Positions 54,144 through 63,674 are shown, counted from the stretch's first letter. The stretch is 64,000 bases of DNA from Tenacibaculum agarivorans (GCF_001936575.1 NZ_MSMP01000020.1:1-64000), one strand, 5' to 3'. Program-made: numbers and translations. The notes: a model not told the origin generated them from the letters alone.

Positions 54144-56195
54144 ATGTTTAAATCAACCAAAATTAACTGCTTATTTTTATTACAAATCATTTTAATTACT
54201 ATAACAAGTAATGCACAATTAGATTTTGATAATACCCCTTTACCTTCTAGATTAGGGAATATTAATAATTGGAATTTAATAGAAAGTTCTTCTGATGATT
54301 TTAATTATTCATTTAATCCTACCAATAATAATGCTGATTTTGGCCCACCAGGCAAATCAGCAAAATGGAATAATTTTTATCATAATGCTTGGGATGGACC
54401 AGGTGCAACCAAATGGCAAAGAAACCATGTTGCTGTGTCTGGTGGAAATCTAAATATTTGGGCTAGTAGACGATTTTTTGATGCTGCAAAAACTAACCCT
54501 TATACGAAAACCTTTGAGTTTAATGGAGCAAATGTTACACGACCAGAAACTATATCAGGTTGTATAACTTCTAAAACAAGAGTGAAATATCCTGTTTTTG
54601 TAGAAGCAGAGTTAAGGGTGATGAATTCTTCTTTAGCAACAGATATCTGGTTATTAAGTCCTGATGATACTCAAGAAATAGATATCATTGAAGCCTATGG
54701 AGGAGGTGGAAATGATGGACGAAATAATTTCTTTGCAGAACGAATTCATTTAAGTCATCATGTATTTACAAGATCTCCATTTAGAGATTACCAACCTAGT
54801 GATTGGAATAGTTGGTACAGACAAGATGGAGTAAATAAATGGGGCGGACGTAATGTAAGAATTGGAATTTATTGGAAATCTCCAACAGTTTTAGAGTATT
54901 ATATTGATGGACAATTGGTAAGAGTTTTAGATAATGATGCTATTGCTTCTAGATTACCTAATGGTACTTGGGAGTATACATATCCTGGAGGCGTTACTAG
55001 TACAGGAGTAAATGGACAGTTGGTTCGAGAAACGTCAGGTTTTCAGAGTGGTTTTCAAAAAATGACTGTAAGTTCAACATCGAGTAATTTTAATCAAAAT
55101 AATTTAAATACAGCTAAAAATCAATCAAATATTAGTGTTCTTGATCCTTTCAACTATTTAAGCAATGGCCGTAGATTTACTAAAGAGTTAGATATTATTA
55201 TTAATGTAGAAGATCAAACTTGGCAAACTGCCGCTAATCGTTCACCTAACAATACAGAAATTCAGAATTTTGACAATAATTTAATGTTGGTAGATTGGAT
55301 TCGTGTGTATAAACCTAAAAATAATTCTGGAGGAGGAGATAATGATGGTGGAAATAATGGAGGTGGAAATAATAATACGGCTTCAATTCCAGGAACTATT
55401 CAAGCTGAAAATTATAACAATATGAATGGAGTTAGAACAGAAAATACAAGTGATGCAGGAGGAGGACAAAATGTAGGGTATATTGATAATGGAGATTGGA
55501 TGGATTATAATGTAAATGTTGCAACTGCTGGTACATATACGGTTAATTTTAGAGTAGCAGCAAGAACTAACAATATTCTATTTAATGTAAGATCTGGAAA
55601 TTCAGTGTTAACTTCTGTTAATAGTAGTGCTACCGGTGGATGGCAAAACTGGAAAACAGTATCTGCTACGGTAAATCTTCCTGCTGGTTCACAAACACTA
55701 AGAGTACAAGCTACTGGAGGAGGATGGAATATCAATTGGATGCAATTTGTAGGTGGTGGAAACTCTGGCGGTGGAGTATTAACGTGTGCTAACGCTCCTC
55801 AGTTTAATGGAAATTCTAACAGTTATTCAACTGGCGATCGAGTGATCAATGGCGGTATATTGTATGAAAAACGAGCTGACGGACAGTGGAATCTTATTGA
55901 AAACTGTGGATCAAATAGAGGAGCTATTTCATCATCTACAGCAACAAAAATAGTAGCAACACTTGAGAATGAAAACATATTTTCTATATATCCAAATCCG
56001 GTTAGTATCGGAGAGAAAGTAACTATAAAAGGAGTGTATAATGACATCGTTCTTTTTGATTTTTCAGGGAAAGAAATTATAAATAAAGCTACTATTTATA
56101 AAGATGAAGTATTAATAGATACTGCTAATCTAGCTGCAGGTATTTACTTTATTCATCTCGATGGTAAAAAGACACATAAATTAATTGTGAAGTAA
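54144..56195 (+). CDS. GH16 agarase/porphyranase-type enzyme with CBM6, T9SS type A
   Basis: 683 residues. Signal peptide to TSNAQ, GH16 catalytic domain at ~30-390 with EIDIIE (nucleophile and acid/base Glu) and the ASRR and HLSHHVFTRSPF blocks of the agarase/porphyranase clade, a Gly/Asn-rich linker, a CBM6 at ~415-535 (QAENYNNMNGV, YIDNGDWMDYNV), a short cysteine-bounded module (~547-595, resembling chitin-binding-type modules), and a T9SS type A sorting domain (SIYPNPVSIGEKV). Hydrolyses agar- or porphyran-type galactans outside the cell. Exact substrate not fixed by sequence. Confidence 0.88.
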   Translation: MFKSTKINCLFLLQIILITITSNAQLDFDNTPLPSRLGNINNWNLIESSSDDFNYSFNPTNNNADFGPPGKSAKWNNFYHNAWDGPGATKWQRNHVAVSGGNLNIWASRRFFDAAKTNPYTKTFEFNGANVTRPETISGCITSKTRVKYPVFVEAELRVMNSSLATDIWLLSPDDTQEIDIIEAYGGGGNDGRNNFFAERIHLSHHVFTRSPFRDYQPSDWNSWYRQDGVNKWGGRNVRIGIYWKSPTVLEYYIDGQLVRVLDNDAIASRLPNGTWEYTYPGGVTSTGVNGQLVRETSGFQSGFQKMTVSSTSSNFNQNNLNTAKNQSNISVLDPFNYLSNGRRFTKELDIIINVEDQTWQTAANRSPNNTEIQNFDNNLMLVDWIRVYKPKNNSGGGDNDGGNNGGGNNNTASIPGTIQAENYNNMNGVRTENTSDAGGGQNVGYIDNGDWMDYNVNVATAGTYTVNFRVAARTNNILFNVRSGNSVLTSVNSSATGGWQNWKTVSATVNLPAGSQTLRVQATGGGWNINWMQFVGGGNSGGGVLTCANAPQFNGNSNSYSTGDRVINGGILYEKRADGQWNLIENCGSNRGAISSSTATKIVATLENENIFSIYPNPVSIGEKVTIKGVYNDIVLFDFSGKEIINKATIYKDEVLIDTANLAAGIYFIHLDGKKTHKLIVK

Positions 56196-56206
56196 GATGT
56201 GGAGTT

Positions 56207-56245
56207 AAAAGATTGGTTTAGATAATTTAACTAAGCCAATCTTTT
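56207..56245. terminator. Bidirectional terminator
   Basis: AAAAGATTGGTTTAG pairs with CTAAGCCAATCTTTT (one wobble pair) followed by TTTTT. It overlaps the end of the convergent amine oxidase gene. Confidence 0.87.
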
Positions 56246-57288
56246 TTTATTTGATTACAAGTTTCTTGGGCTCTCCGTATAGCGCCTTCCATATATCCGC
56301 CATAAACTTTTGAGGTTTCTGTGCCAGATATATATAGTTTATTATCCATAAAAAGATTTTGATATATCTCATGACCATTATTTTGATGAGGGAAAATAAA
56401 TTTATGATCAGCTATGGTGGTTAATGATTCTTTTCGCCATACCTTCTCTTCATAAGAAATATATGCTAAAGCTTTTTCTCCAAAGAATTTTTGCAATTGA
56501 GTAACTACTTTTTCTTCTCTTTGTTGATGATTTAATTCAGCTAAAGCTCCATTCAAAAATCCCATTAGGGCAAATTTATCTTCTTGTATAGTACAATGAT
56601 CGTATAATTCTGTAAAAGGTCCGACGTTACTAAATCCAACACCAGAAAGTCCCTCTTTTCTCCAAAAAGGAGAGGAATATATTACAGCAAATTTTATTGA
56701 ATCTTTCATCCAGGTGTGAGTTTCATTGGCTGTATTGACTAGATCTTTAGATAATTCAGGAATAAATTTTACAGAATTTACTAACAATCTAGGAGGGATA
56801 GTTGAAATCACACCATCAGCAATAAACTCATTGGTCTCTGTTTTTACAAATAATTTTGTTTGTTGGTCTTGTATTTCATGTACTTTTTCATTTAAAAGAA
56901 TGAAATCATGGCCAATGTTATCAGCTAGTTTTTCAATAAGTGCAGAAGTACCATTGGCTATTCTATAGCTAATTTCTTGATTTGGAGGTAGATTAAATCG
57001 TTGTGGAGGATGTGCACTCATTGCTTCAAACAATGCATCACCGTCCATTTTTTGTTCAAACAATTCGATGTCTAATTCATTACATAATTTGATTAAACCC
57101 GTATTGTATTTCCATAACCAAGTAGCGCCGAGTTCCACAGGAGTTTTGTGGTTAACTTTTGTGAAAATACGTCCACCAATTCTAGAATTAGCCTCTAGTA
57201 TTTGTACTGAAGCTCCTTGTTTTTTCAATAAATACCCTGTAACTAAGCCAGATAATCCAGCACCAATAATGATTATTTTTTTGTCCAT
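56227..57288 (-). CDS. FAD-dependent amine oxidase family protein
   Basis: 353 residues. N-terminal Rossmann FAD motif IIIIGAGLSGLVTGYLL and the conserved RIGGRIFT; C-terminal FAD-contacting YISGTETSKVYGGYMEGAIRR. Resembles flavin monoamine oxidases/phytoene-desaturase-like enzymes but is short. No signal peptide. Substrate unknown. Confidence 0.85.
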   Translation of the reverse strand: MDKKIIIIGAGLSGLVTGYLLKKQGASVQILEANSRIGGRIFTKVNHKTPVELGATWLWKYNTGLIKLCNELDIELFEQKMDGDALFEAMSAHPPQRFNLPPNQEISYRIANGTSALIEKLADNIGHDFILLNEKVHEIQDQQTKLFVKTETNEFIADGVISTIPPRLLVNSVKFIPELSKDLVNTANETHTWMKDSIKFAVIYSSPFWRKEGLSGVGFSNVGPFTELYDHCTIQEDKFALMGFLNGALAELNHQQREEKVVTQLQKFFGEKALAYISYEEKVWRKESLTTIADHKFIFPHQNNGHEIYQNLFMDNKLYISGTETSKVYGGYMEGAIRRAQETCNQIKKDWLS

Positions 57289-57302
57289 ATTTGAAAAATA
57301 GA

Positions 57303-57369
57303 AAACGCCATTCCGAAACTTTTAAATTATAAAACTTCCCCCAAATTAAAGTTTTTCGAAATGACGTTT
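57303..57369 (-). terminator. Long imperfect inverted repeat / terminator
   Basis: 57303-57319 and 57351-57369 pair with wobbles on the minus strand, which then runs into a T-rich stretch; it fits a terminator of the SDR/AhpD operon. The arm (CGTCATTTCGAAA) also resembles REP-like repeats seen in Bacteroidota. Confidence 0.55.
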
Positions 57370-57377
57370 ACAAATTA

Positions 57378-57686
57378 CTAATCTATAATATGTGTGCCAT
57401 GGGTTACGGCTGCACCTGCTCTTAATGCAGCAGCTACAAAAGTAACTTCAGCGATTTCTTCTTGAGTTGCACCAGCTTTTTTTGCTTTTTCTTTATGAAT
57501 TTCAAGACAGTAAACACACTGTGTAGTTAATGCAACACCTAATGCAATAAGTTCTTTATACTTTGCAGGTATAGCGCCATCTTCCATGGCAACTTTATCA
57601 AATTGTTGAAAAGCATCCATAGATTTTGGAGCTTTTTTCCCTAAACTTCCTAGTTTAGAAAAAAGTTCTTTTATAGTTAAATGCAT
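57378..57686 (-). CDS. Carboxymuconolactone decarboxylase/AhpD-family protein
   Basis: 102 residues, typical length of the single-domain CMD family. AhpD-like CxxC in TQCVYCLEIHKEKAKKAG. Such proteins act as alkylhydroperoxidases or in aromatic degradation. It starts 12 bp after the SDR gene, same strand, in one operon probably repressed by the TetR protein upstream. Confidence 0.9.
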   Translation of the reverse strand: MHLTIKELFSKLGSLGKKAPKSMDAFQQFDKVAMEDGAIPAKYKELIALGVALTTQCVYCLEIHKEKAKKAGATQEEIAEVTFVAAALRAGAAVTHGTHIID

Positions 57687-57698
57687 ATGATATTGAAA

Positions 57699-58445
57699 TT
57701 AATTTCTACCAGCAATTACTCCACCGTCTACATCCCAAACTGCACCTGTAACCCATGAAGATTTATCAGATAATAAGAAAGTGATACTATTGGCAACATC
57801 ATCTGCTAAACCATTTCTTCCGATAGGATGAAATGCATTAAATCCTTCTAATGCTTCATCAGCAGCATCTTTACTACCAAATACGCCATGATAAACAGGT
57901 GTCTGAACTACGGCTGGAGATACAGCATTTACTCTAATATTATAATCGGCTAATTCCATAGCTAAATGCTGAGTTAAAGAATGTAAACCTGCTTTTTGCA
58001 TTGAATAAGCTGAAGATGGAGTAGCTTTAACAGCTTGTTTAGCCCACATAGAACCAACATTAACAATTGATCCACCACTAGTATCTTTCATTTTTTTAGC
58101 TGCAGCTTGTGTGATAAAAAAGAAACCTCTATTTAAATCTAAATACGAATCATAATCTTCTACAGTATGATCTAAGAAAGGCTTTGGACCAAAAATACCA
58201 GAAGCATTTACTAAATAATCTACATTCTCTAAACCTTCTATAGTATTTACAAATGCAGCAACTGATGATTTATCGGTAATATCTACACGATGTTTTACTA
58301 AATTATTTTGATCTTGAACTTTATCAATGCTTCTACCTACAATGTGTACAGTTGCACCTTCATTTAAAAGTTGTTGTGTTGTTGCGTATCCAATTCCACT
58401 TGTTCCACCTACTATTACGGCTACTTTGTTGTTAAAATTTCCCAT
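57699..58445 (-). CDS. Short-chain dehydrogenase/reductase
   Basis: 248 residues. NAD(P)-binding [16 protein letters not shown], catalytic Tyr-Lys in [10 protein letters not shown], and the C-terminal VDGGV. Cytoplasmic oxidoreductase; substrate unknown. It is the first gene of the AhpD operon and its upstream region has a TetR operator (58473-58486) matching the one near the TetR gene. Confidence 0.92.
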   Translation of the reverse strand: MGNFNNKVAVIVGGTSGIGYATTQQLLNEGATVHIVGRSIDKVQDQNNLVKHRVDITDKSSVAAFVNTIEGLENVDYLVNASGIFGPKPFLDHTVEDYDSYLDLNRGFFFITQAAAKKMKDTSGGSIVNVGSMWAKQAVKATPSSAYSMQKAGLHSLTQHLAMELADYNIRVNAVSPAVVQTPVYHGVFGSKDAADEALEGFNAFHPIGRNGLADDVANSITFLLSDKSSWVTGAVWDVDGGVIAGRN

Positions 58446-58470
58446 GTTATTTAAATTTAATTATTAATGA

Positions 58471-58486
58471 ACAGACAAGTCTGTCT
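58471..58486. promoter_or_regulatory. TetR operator upstream of SDR
   Basis: AGACAAGTCTGTCT at 58473-58486, identical over 14 bp (inverted) to the sequence at 59084-59097 near the tetR start. About 28 bp upstream of the SDR start. Confidence 0.75.
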
Positions 58487-58504
58487 TTGTTGTCGTAAAA
58501 TTTT

Positions 58505-59062
58505 TTAAATTATTTTTTCACATATACTTTTAGCTTGTGCTATTGGCCAATCTTCTTGGTGTAAATGACTTTCAGCTACAGCACTTTCATACAATAGATA
58601 AATCTGTTTAGCTAAATTTTCAGATTCAGCTTCAGATAAAATACCTAAGTTTTCTCGAATTAATTCTGCTATAAAAGTAATTAATTGATGTTTTTGATTT
58701 TGAATTTCATTACGGATTCTTTCATTATCCTTAGGAATTTCAGAAACAGTTTTTATACACCAGCAACCATTAAAGTCTTTTTCCTTAAAGAATAAACTTA
58801 AAAAATCAAATACAGCTAATACTTGCTTTTCGCCTTCTTCTTTAGAAGTACAGAAAGCTTTAATGTCATGTGAAAATTTATTGTGTTTGTGTTGTAAATA
58901 AGCCAAACATATATCTTCTTTTGATTTAAAATGATTGTATAACGTAGCTTTAGCAATTCCTGACTCTGAAATAATCTCATTTATTCCAGTAGAGTTATAT
59001 CCATTTCTATAGAAAAGGGTAGAAGCTGTTGCTATAATATGTTGTCTTACATTTCGTTTCAC
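58505..59062 (-). CDS. TetR-family regulator of the SDR/AhpD operon
   Basis: 185 residues. N-terminal TetR helix-turn-helix (RQHIIATASTLFYRNGYNSTG, GIAKATLYNHFKSKEDICLAYL) and a C-terminal domain with the CWCIKT and SHLHQEDW motifs. GTG start: no in-frame ATG lies close and the HTH begins at once. Two copies of a 14-bp operator lie in front of its own start and of the downstream SDR gene, so autorepression and repression of that operon are likely. Possible inducer: an electrophilic or oxidised compound (inferred from the AhpD partner). Confidence 0.87.
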   Translation of the reverse strand: MKRNVRQHIIATASTLFYRNGYNSTGINEIISESGIAKATLYNHFKSKEDICLAYLQHKHNKFSHDIKAFCTSKEEGEKQVLAVFDFLSLFFKEKDFNGCWCIKTVSEIPKDNERIRNEIQNQKHQLITFIAELIRENLGILSEAESENLAKQIYLLYESAVAESHLHQEDWPIAQAKSICEKII

Positions 59063-59066
59063 AATG

Positions 59067-59098
59067 CAAATATATAAAAAAATAGACAGACTTGTCTA
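59067..59098 (-). promoter_or_regulatory. -7 element and TetR operator of tetR
   Basis: Minus-strand TATATTTG (59067-59074) lies ~5 bp before the GTG, so the transcript is probably leaderless. The operator at 59083-59098 (TAGACAGACTTGTCTA) sits between the -33 and -7 regions and overlaps the stop of the next gene. Confidence 0.65.
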
Positions 59099-60352
59099 TT
59101 TTTGGAAATAAAATGGAATTTTCCATGAATTTCCGTTTCCTTTTGCTACAGTTAAACTGTTTTTTCCTGGTTTAAGATTATTATTTACAATATATCCCAC
59201 AACCCCAAATTGATCCGTTCTCTGGTGGATGTATCGTAAAAATTCAACATCTATAGGTTGCTCATTAACCTTAATTTTTACATACTCTTTATAACAATAT
59301 AATAATCGTTCATCTTCTTGCTGTTCAGTTGCATCCTTTAGATTATGATCACAAATTTTTATTCTTTGTTTTCTTTCATGACTATATAAAGGAATAAAAA
59401 CTTTGATAGTGTTTGAATTGATAATATCTGACTTAATCTCTGGAGTTAACAAATATAGATTTTCATCATTATTGATTTCATAAAAACTAGATTCTACTTT
59501 TGTTTTGCTGAAATATTTTTTAGAGTTAATTAAGTAAGGGATATTGGTTTGTCCCATTTGGAATAAAGCGACAAAGGCTCCGCTAGAAACGAAAATTATC
59601 ATTAAGTAAGATAATCGTTTCTTTTTTTTAAAATTGGACGTAAATATCATGCTTACTTGAAGAATAGCTTTATATAATGGACCAAAAAGAATCATTGAAC
59701 TGATCTTATTTAATTGAAACGATCTATTTTGAAGTTCCTCTTTTTCATGATTCATTTTTAAATTGGCATATATAGACAATCCAGATTGTAAGAACACCAT
59801 AGATAGTAAAAAGATGAGAGGTATTAATAGTACCATAGGCGGTACAATAGATGATAATAAATTAAACAGGATGATATAAATGGTTGCTATTAATGCAAAG
59901 TTTGAATAAATTAATAGAAACGTAAATGCTGCTGAAAAGATTACGCTACATAACTCATCTACTTTTTCTATTGAATCTTTTAATTTGGGTAGAATGGAAA
60001 GAATTTTTTCAGTATAAATTTTAGAATACGCACTATCTTCTATACTATAATCTGGGAAAACAGAATTTAGTCCTACAAGCCCAATCCAATACGCTCTTAA
60101 AAAGAAATGTATGACAAACATAGATGCTAGTATACTAATAGCAAAGAGACCAAAAAATACAACTGCATAAGCAGTTAAATATAGATTGGGATCTAATATG
60201 TCTATGAATTTATTTGTTAACCAATCAATTACTCCGAATAATTTAAAAGTACCGAAAATAGCCACTGCAGAAACTAATAATTCAGCTTCCCAACTTTCAT
60301 CTTTTAATCGTTGTAACCACTGTTTAGAAGTAGTAGTAGTTGATTTTTCCAT
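59096..60352 (-). CDS. Uncharacterised polytopic membrane protein
   Basis: 418 residues. About six hydrophobic segments in the first ~270 residues (~28-52, 65-90, 137-165, 170-195, 245-265) and a soluble C-terminal region (~280-418) with CDHNLKD and LLYCYKEY. No family recognised. It is a separate unit; its stop overlaps the operator for the neighbouring tetR. Confidence 0.7.
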   Translation of the reverse strand: MEKSTTTTSKQWLQRLKDESWEAELLVSAVAIFGTFKLFGVIDWLTNKFIDILDPNLYLTAYAVVFFGLFAISILASMFVIHFFLRAYWIGLVGLNSVFPDYSIEDSAYSKIYTEKILSILPKLKDSIEKVDELCSVIFSAAFTFLLIYSNFALIATIYIILFNLLSSIVPPMVLLIPLIFLLSMVFLQSGLSIYANLKMNHEKEELQNRSFQLNKISSMILFGPLYKAILQVSMIFTSNFKKKKRLSYLMIIFVSSGAFVALFQMGQTNIPYLINSKKYFSKTKVESSFYEINNDENLYLLTPEIKSDIINSNTIKVFIPLYSHERKQRIKICDHNLKDATEQQEDERLLYCYKEYVKIKVNEQPIDVEFLRYIHQRTDQFGVVGYIVNNNLKPGKNSLTVAKGNGNSWKIPFYFQK

Positions 60353-60415
60353 AACTTATATAGTTGAAATTGCTACTAATATATAGTTTTAGAAAGAAAT
60401 CAATAACTTTTGATA

Positions 60416-62626
60416 TTATTTACTTTTAGCTTTTTCTACTAATTCTATTTTTTCAATAGAAGTTTTAGTGGTAAAAAGACCGTAATTAATAAACGCGTTC
60501 TTTTTTTCAATTTTATCAATAGTTCCTACAGAATTTCCATCAATTAAACGAACACGATCTCCAACTTTATATACATATTCAGCTCTGGCTTTAGCTTCTT
60601 TTTTAGCTTCCTCTTTCTTTTCTTTTCGAACTTCTACTACTTTTTTTAGTACCTCTTGTTCTACTTTTTGAATCGCTTGTTTTTGCTTCGCTTCAGTTTC
60701 TTTCTCCTTAGCTTTTTCTTGTTTTGTTTTCTTTTTAGGAGGGTTCTTTTTGGTAAACTTGGTTTTTTCTGAAGCAACCCATTTGAAGAAATTAGCTGAA
60801 AGTTCCTTTTTATTATTAGTTTGGAAGTATTTATTTAATAATTCATTAAGTCTTCTTCCTAATGATAACATACGTTGATTATTATCATAAAGTTCCTGGA
60901 AACCTTCTAATTTCTCTTGAATGCGTTGTTCTTTCTCCTGTAAACTTTCAATGTGTTCTTGTCCTTTAGATTTTTGTTTTTCTAAATTATCGGATGTTTT
61001 TTGAAGTCTATTTCTTTCTTTCTGAAGCTTAGATATGGTTTTATCTAAACGAACTTTTTCACTTTCAACACGTTTTTTAGCTCTATTGATTAAACTATAA
61101 GGAATACCATTTTTTTGAGCAACTTCAAAGGTGAAAGAACTACCAGCTTGACCTATAAATAGTTTATACATAGGTTCTAATGTGCGCTCATTAAATTGCA
61201 TATTTGCATTGGTAACATTTTCTAATTCATTGGCTAATACTTTCAAGTTAGCATAGTGCGTAGTGATAATTCCGAAAGATTTTTTCTGGTAGAATTCTTC
61301 TAGGAAAATTTCAGCTAAAGCGCCACCCAATTCAGGATCTGAACCTGTTCCGAATTCATCAATTAAAAATAATGTATTATCGTTACATTTTCTAAGGAAA
61401 TAACGCATATTCTTTAAACGATAGCTATAGGTACTTAATTGATTTTCTATAGATTGATTATCGCCAATATCGGTTAAAATCGTTCCAAAAATGCAAGTTT
61501 CACTACGTTCATGTACAGGTATTAGTAATCCACTTTGCAACATTACTTGTAATAAACCTATTGTTTTTAATGTGATACTTTTTCCTCCAGCATTAGGCCC
61601 AGAAATAACAATAATTTGTTGTTTTTCATTAAGCTCAAGAGTTTGTGAAATGGTATTAACGCCTTGTACTTTATTTTTTCTCCACAAAACAGGATGATAC
61701 GCATCTCTTAGATATACTTTTCTAGTAGAAGAAATTTTAGGTAACAAGCCATTAATTTCTCTTGCATATTTTGCTTTTGAAGCAATTACATCTAAATGTG
61801 TCAAAAAGGTTAAATATGCTTCCAATAAAGGTGTAAAAGGTCGTATTTCTTCAGCAAGAGTACGAAGTATTTTTACAACTTCTTGTTTTTCTTCATATAG
61901 TAAATTTTGTAGTTCTCTACTGTAAGATAGCGTAGCTTGTGGAGCTATATAAACAATGTTTCCAGATTTAGATGATCCTAATAAACTACCTTTTACCTTT
62001 CTTCTATGCATAGCGATAACTGCTAACACACGTTGATTATCAATAATAGTTTCTTTAATATCATCCAAATAACCATTAGAAATACTACTACTTAAAGCTT
62101 TAGAAAAACTTTCTGATATTTTACCTCTAACATGATTAATATCTTTTCTTAGTTGTTTCAAAGTAGGAGAGGCATTATTTACAATTTCTCCATGAGGTAA
62201 AATTATTTTTTGAATAGCGTCAGAAACATGAGTGGTGTACTCAATTTCATCACTAAGCAGGAAAAGGCTAGGGTAGTAGTCTTTAAACTTTTTTAAGAAT
62301 TTCTTTTGTTCATTAACTGTAGAAGTTACTGTGGCTATTTTTAAAAAAGATTCAGGTTCTAAGTAGCTATTTTCAATAGCTAAACGCTTAATATATTCGG
62401 TAATATTATCAAAACCATGATTTGGAATTCTATTTTCATTTTCAAAAGAGCTTAAATACTCATTAACCAATTGCAATTCAAAAAGTAATTCTTCTTGAGT
62501 TTGAATTGGGGTAATTTTTAAAACGTTTTCTTTCCCTAATGAGGTAATACTGAATTCTGATACTTGTTGTAAAACCGTATTGAATTCTAAATCTTGCAAT
62601 GTTTTTTCTGAAATATTATGTTTCAA
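60416..62626 (-). CDS. mutS2: MutS2-family ATPase without Smr domain
   Basis: 736 residues. MutS2 core and clamp (~1-300), ATPase with Walker A GPNAGGKS and the LIDEFGTGSDPELGGALAE block, a long Lys/Glu-rich coiled-coil region (~520-660) and a KOW-like end (YKVGDRVRLIDGNSVGTIDKI). The classic C-terminal Smr nuclease domain of Bacillus/Thermus MutS2 is not present; the protein ends at ~736 of ~785. TTG start chosen because the conserved N-terminus begins there. Suppresses recombination or rescues ribosome collisions in other bacteria; role here unknown. Confidence 0.9.
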   Translation of the reverse strand: MKHNISEKTLQDLEFNTVLQQVSEFSITSLGKENVLKITPIQTQEELLFELQLVNEYLSSFENENRIPNHGFDNITEYIKRLAIENSYLEPESFLKIATVTSTVNEQKKFLKKFKDYYPSLFLLSDEIEYTTHVSDAIQKIILPHGEIVNNASPTLKQLRKDINHVRGKISESFSKALSSSISNGYLDDIKETIIDNQRVLAVIAMHRRKVKGSLLGSSKSGNIVYIAPQATLSYSRELQNLLYEEKQEVVKILRTLAEEIRPFTPLLEAYLTFLTHLDVIASKAKYAREINGLLPKISSTRKVYLRDAYHPVLWRKNKVQGVNTISQTLELNEKQQIIVISGPNAGGKSITLKTIGLLQVMLQSGLLIPVHERSETCIFGTILTDIGDNQSIENQLSTYSYRLKNMRYFLRKCNDNTLFLIDEFGTGSDPELGGALAEIFLEEFYQKKSFGIITTHYANLKVLANELENVTNANMQFNERTLEPMYKLFIGQAGSSFTFEVAQKNGIPYSLINRAKKRVESEKVRLDKTISKLQKERNRLQKTSDNLEKQKSKGQEHIESLQEKEQRIQEKLEGFQELYDNNQRMLSLGRRLNELLNKYFQTNNKKELSANFFKWVASEKTKFTKKNPPKKKTKQEKAKEKETEAKQKQAIQKVEQEVLKKVVEVRKEKKEEAKKEAKARAEYVYKVGDRVRLIDGNSVGTIDKIEKKNAFINYGLFTTKTSIEKIELVEKAKSK

Positions 62627-62632
62627 ATTTCC

Positions 62633-62640
62633 TATTTTTG
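62633..62640 (+). promoter_or_regulatory. Candidate -7 element of ung
   Basis: TATTTTTG fits TAnnTTTG and lies 20 bp before the chosen ATG, supporting that start over the TTG at 62580. Confidence 0.5.
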
Positions 62641-62660
62641 GATCAACAAAAATAATAAGA

Positions 62661-63326
62661 ATGCAAGTAAATATAGCGGAAAGCTGGAAACATATTTTAC
62701 AAGAGGAATTCGATAAGCCTTATTTTATAGAATTAGCAAACTTTGTAAAGAGTGAATATCAAAATTATACCTGTTATCCTAAAGGTTCTGCTATTTTTTC
62801 TGCGTTTGATTATTGTGAATTTAATGATGTAAAAGTGGTAATTATTGGTCAAGATCCATACCATGGAGTTGGGCAGGCTAATGGATTGTGTTTTTCCGTT
62901 CATGATGGAATAGCGCATCCACCATCTTTGATTAATATTTTTAAAGAAATAGAAACAGACGTTACTATTCCGTATCCCAAATCAGGAGACTTGTCTAGAT
63001 GGGCGCAGCAAGGAGTGTTATTATTAAATGCTACGTTAACGGTTAGGGCTCATGAAGCTGGAAGTCATCAGAATAAAGGATGGGAACAATTTACGGATGC
63101 CGTAATTAGTAAAATATCGGAACATAAAAAAGATGTAGTTTTTTTATTATGGGGAGGTTATGCGAAAAAGAAGGGACGTAAAATAGATACTAGTAAACAC
63201 ACAGTATTACAATCAGGACATCCATCACCTTTAAGTGCTAATCGCGGATATTGGTTTGGAAATAAGCATTTTTCTCAAACTAATAGTATTTTAGAAGAAA
63301 AGAATATAACTCCTATACAATGGTAA
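62661..63326 (+). CDS. ung: Uracil-DNA glycosylase
   Basis: 221 residues from the ATG at 62661. A longer frame from a TTG at 62580 adds an unlikely 27-residue prefix. Family motifs: GQDPYHG (63-69, catalytic Asp65) and HPSPLS near the C-terminus. It removes uracil from DNA. Divergent from mutS2 with a shared short promoter region. Confidence 0.95.
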   Translation: MQVNIAESWKHILQEEFDKPYFIELANFVKSEYQNYTCYPKGSAIFSAFDYCEFNDVKVVIIGQDPYHGVGQANGLCFSVHDGIAHPPSLINIFKEIETDVTIPYPKSGDLSRWAQQGVLLLNATLTVRAHEAGSHQNKGWEQFTDAVISKISEHKKDVVFLLWGGYAKKKGRKIDTSKHTVLQSGHPSPLSANRGYWFGNKHFSQTNSILEEKNITPIQW

Positions 63327-63327
63327 A

Positions 63328-63672
63328 ATGGGAAAGGAGTCAATTAAAATTAATGATATAAACATATCGAAATCGGATTTCTCCAAAGCTTTATATAAAA
63401 GCAAAATAGAGGCTGTTGTTTTTATCCGAAAAAATACAGGTGTGAGCTTAAAAGAAGCTAAGGATATTGTTGACGCTTTAGAAAAAGATGTAAACTATTT
63501 TGATCATAAAGAGTTTCAAAGCTCAATTGATCAGCAGAAATATAAATTTAATCATTCTTCTAAGAAGAAAGGAACTCATTTTATTTCAAATAAAACCAAA
63601 CCTACTAAGACACTATTTTTGTTACTAGTGGTAATTATCATATTAGGTATTTTGTATTACATGAAAAAGTAA
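63328..63672 (+). CDS. Small membrane protein with L7/L12-like helical motif
   Basis: 114 residues. The N-terminal ~55 residues (EAVVFIRKNTGVSLKEAKDIVDALEK) resemble the ribosomal L7/L12 C-terminal fold used in many small Bacteroidota proteins; a single C-terminal hydrophobic helix (~92-110, LFLLLVVIIILGILYYM) anchors it. Starts 1 bp after the ung stop, so probably co-transcribed. Function unknown. Confidence 0.7.
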   Translation: MGKESIKINDINISKSDFSKALYKSKIEAVVFIRKNTGVSLKEAKDIVDALEKDVNYFDHKEFQSSIDQQKYKFNHSSKKKGTHFISNKTKPTKTLFLLLVVIIILGILYYMKK

Positions 63673-63674
63673 TT

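Noticed and set aside
62580-62660. TTG at 62580 as the start of ung
   Set aside because: The extra residues do not match the family and overlap the mutS2 start; an ATG at 62661 lies 20 bp after a -7 element.
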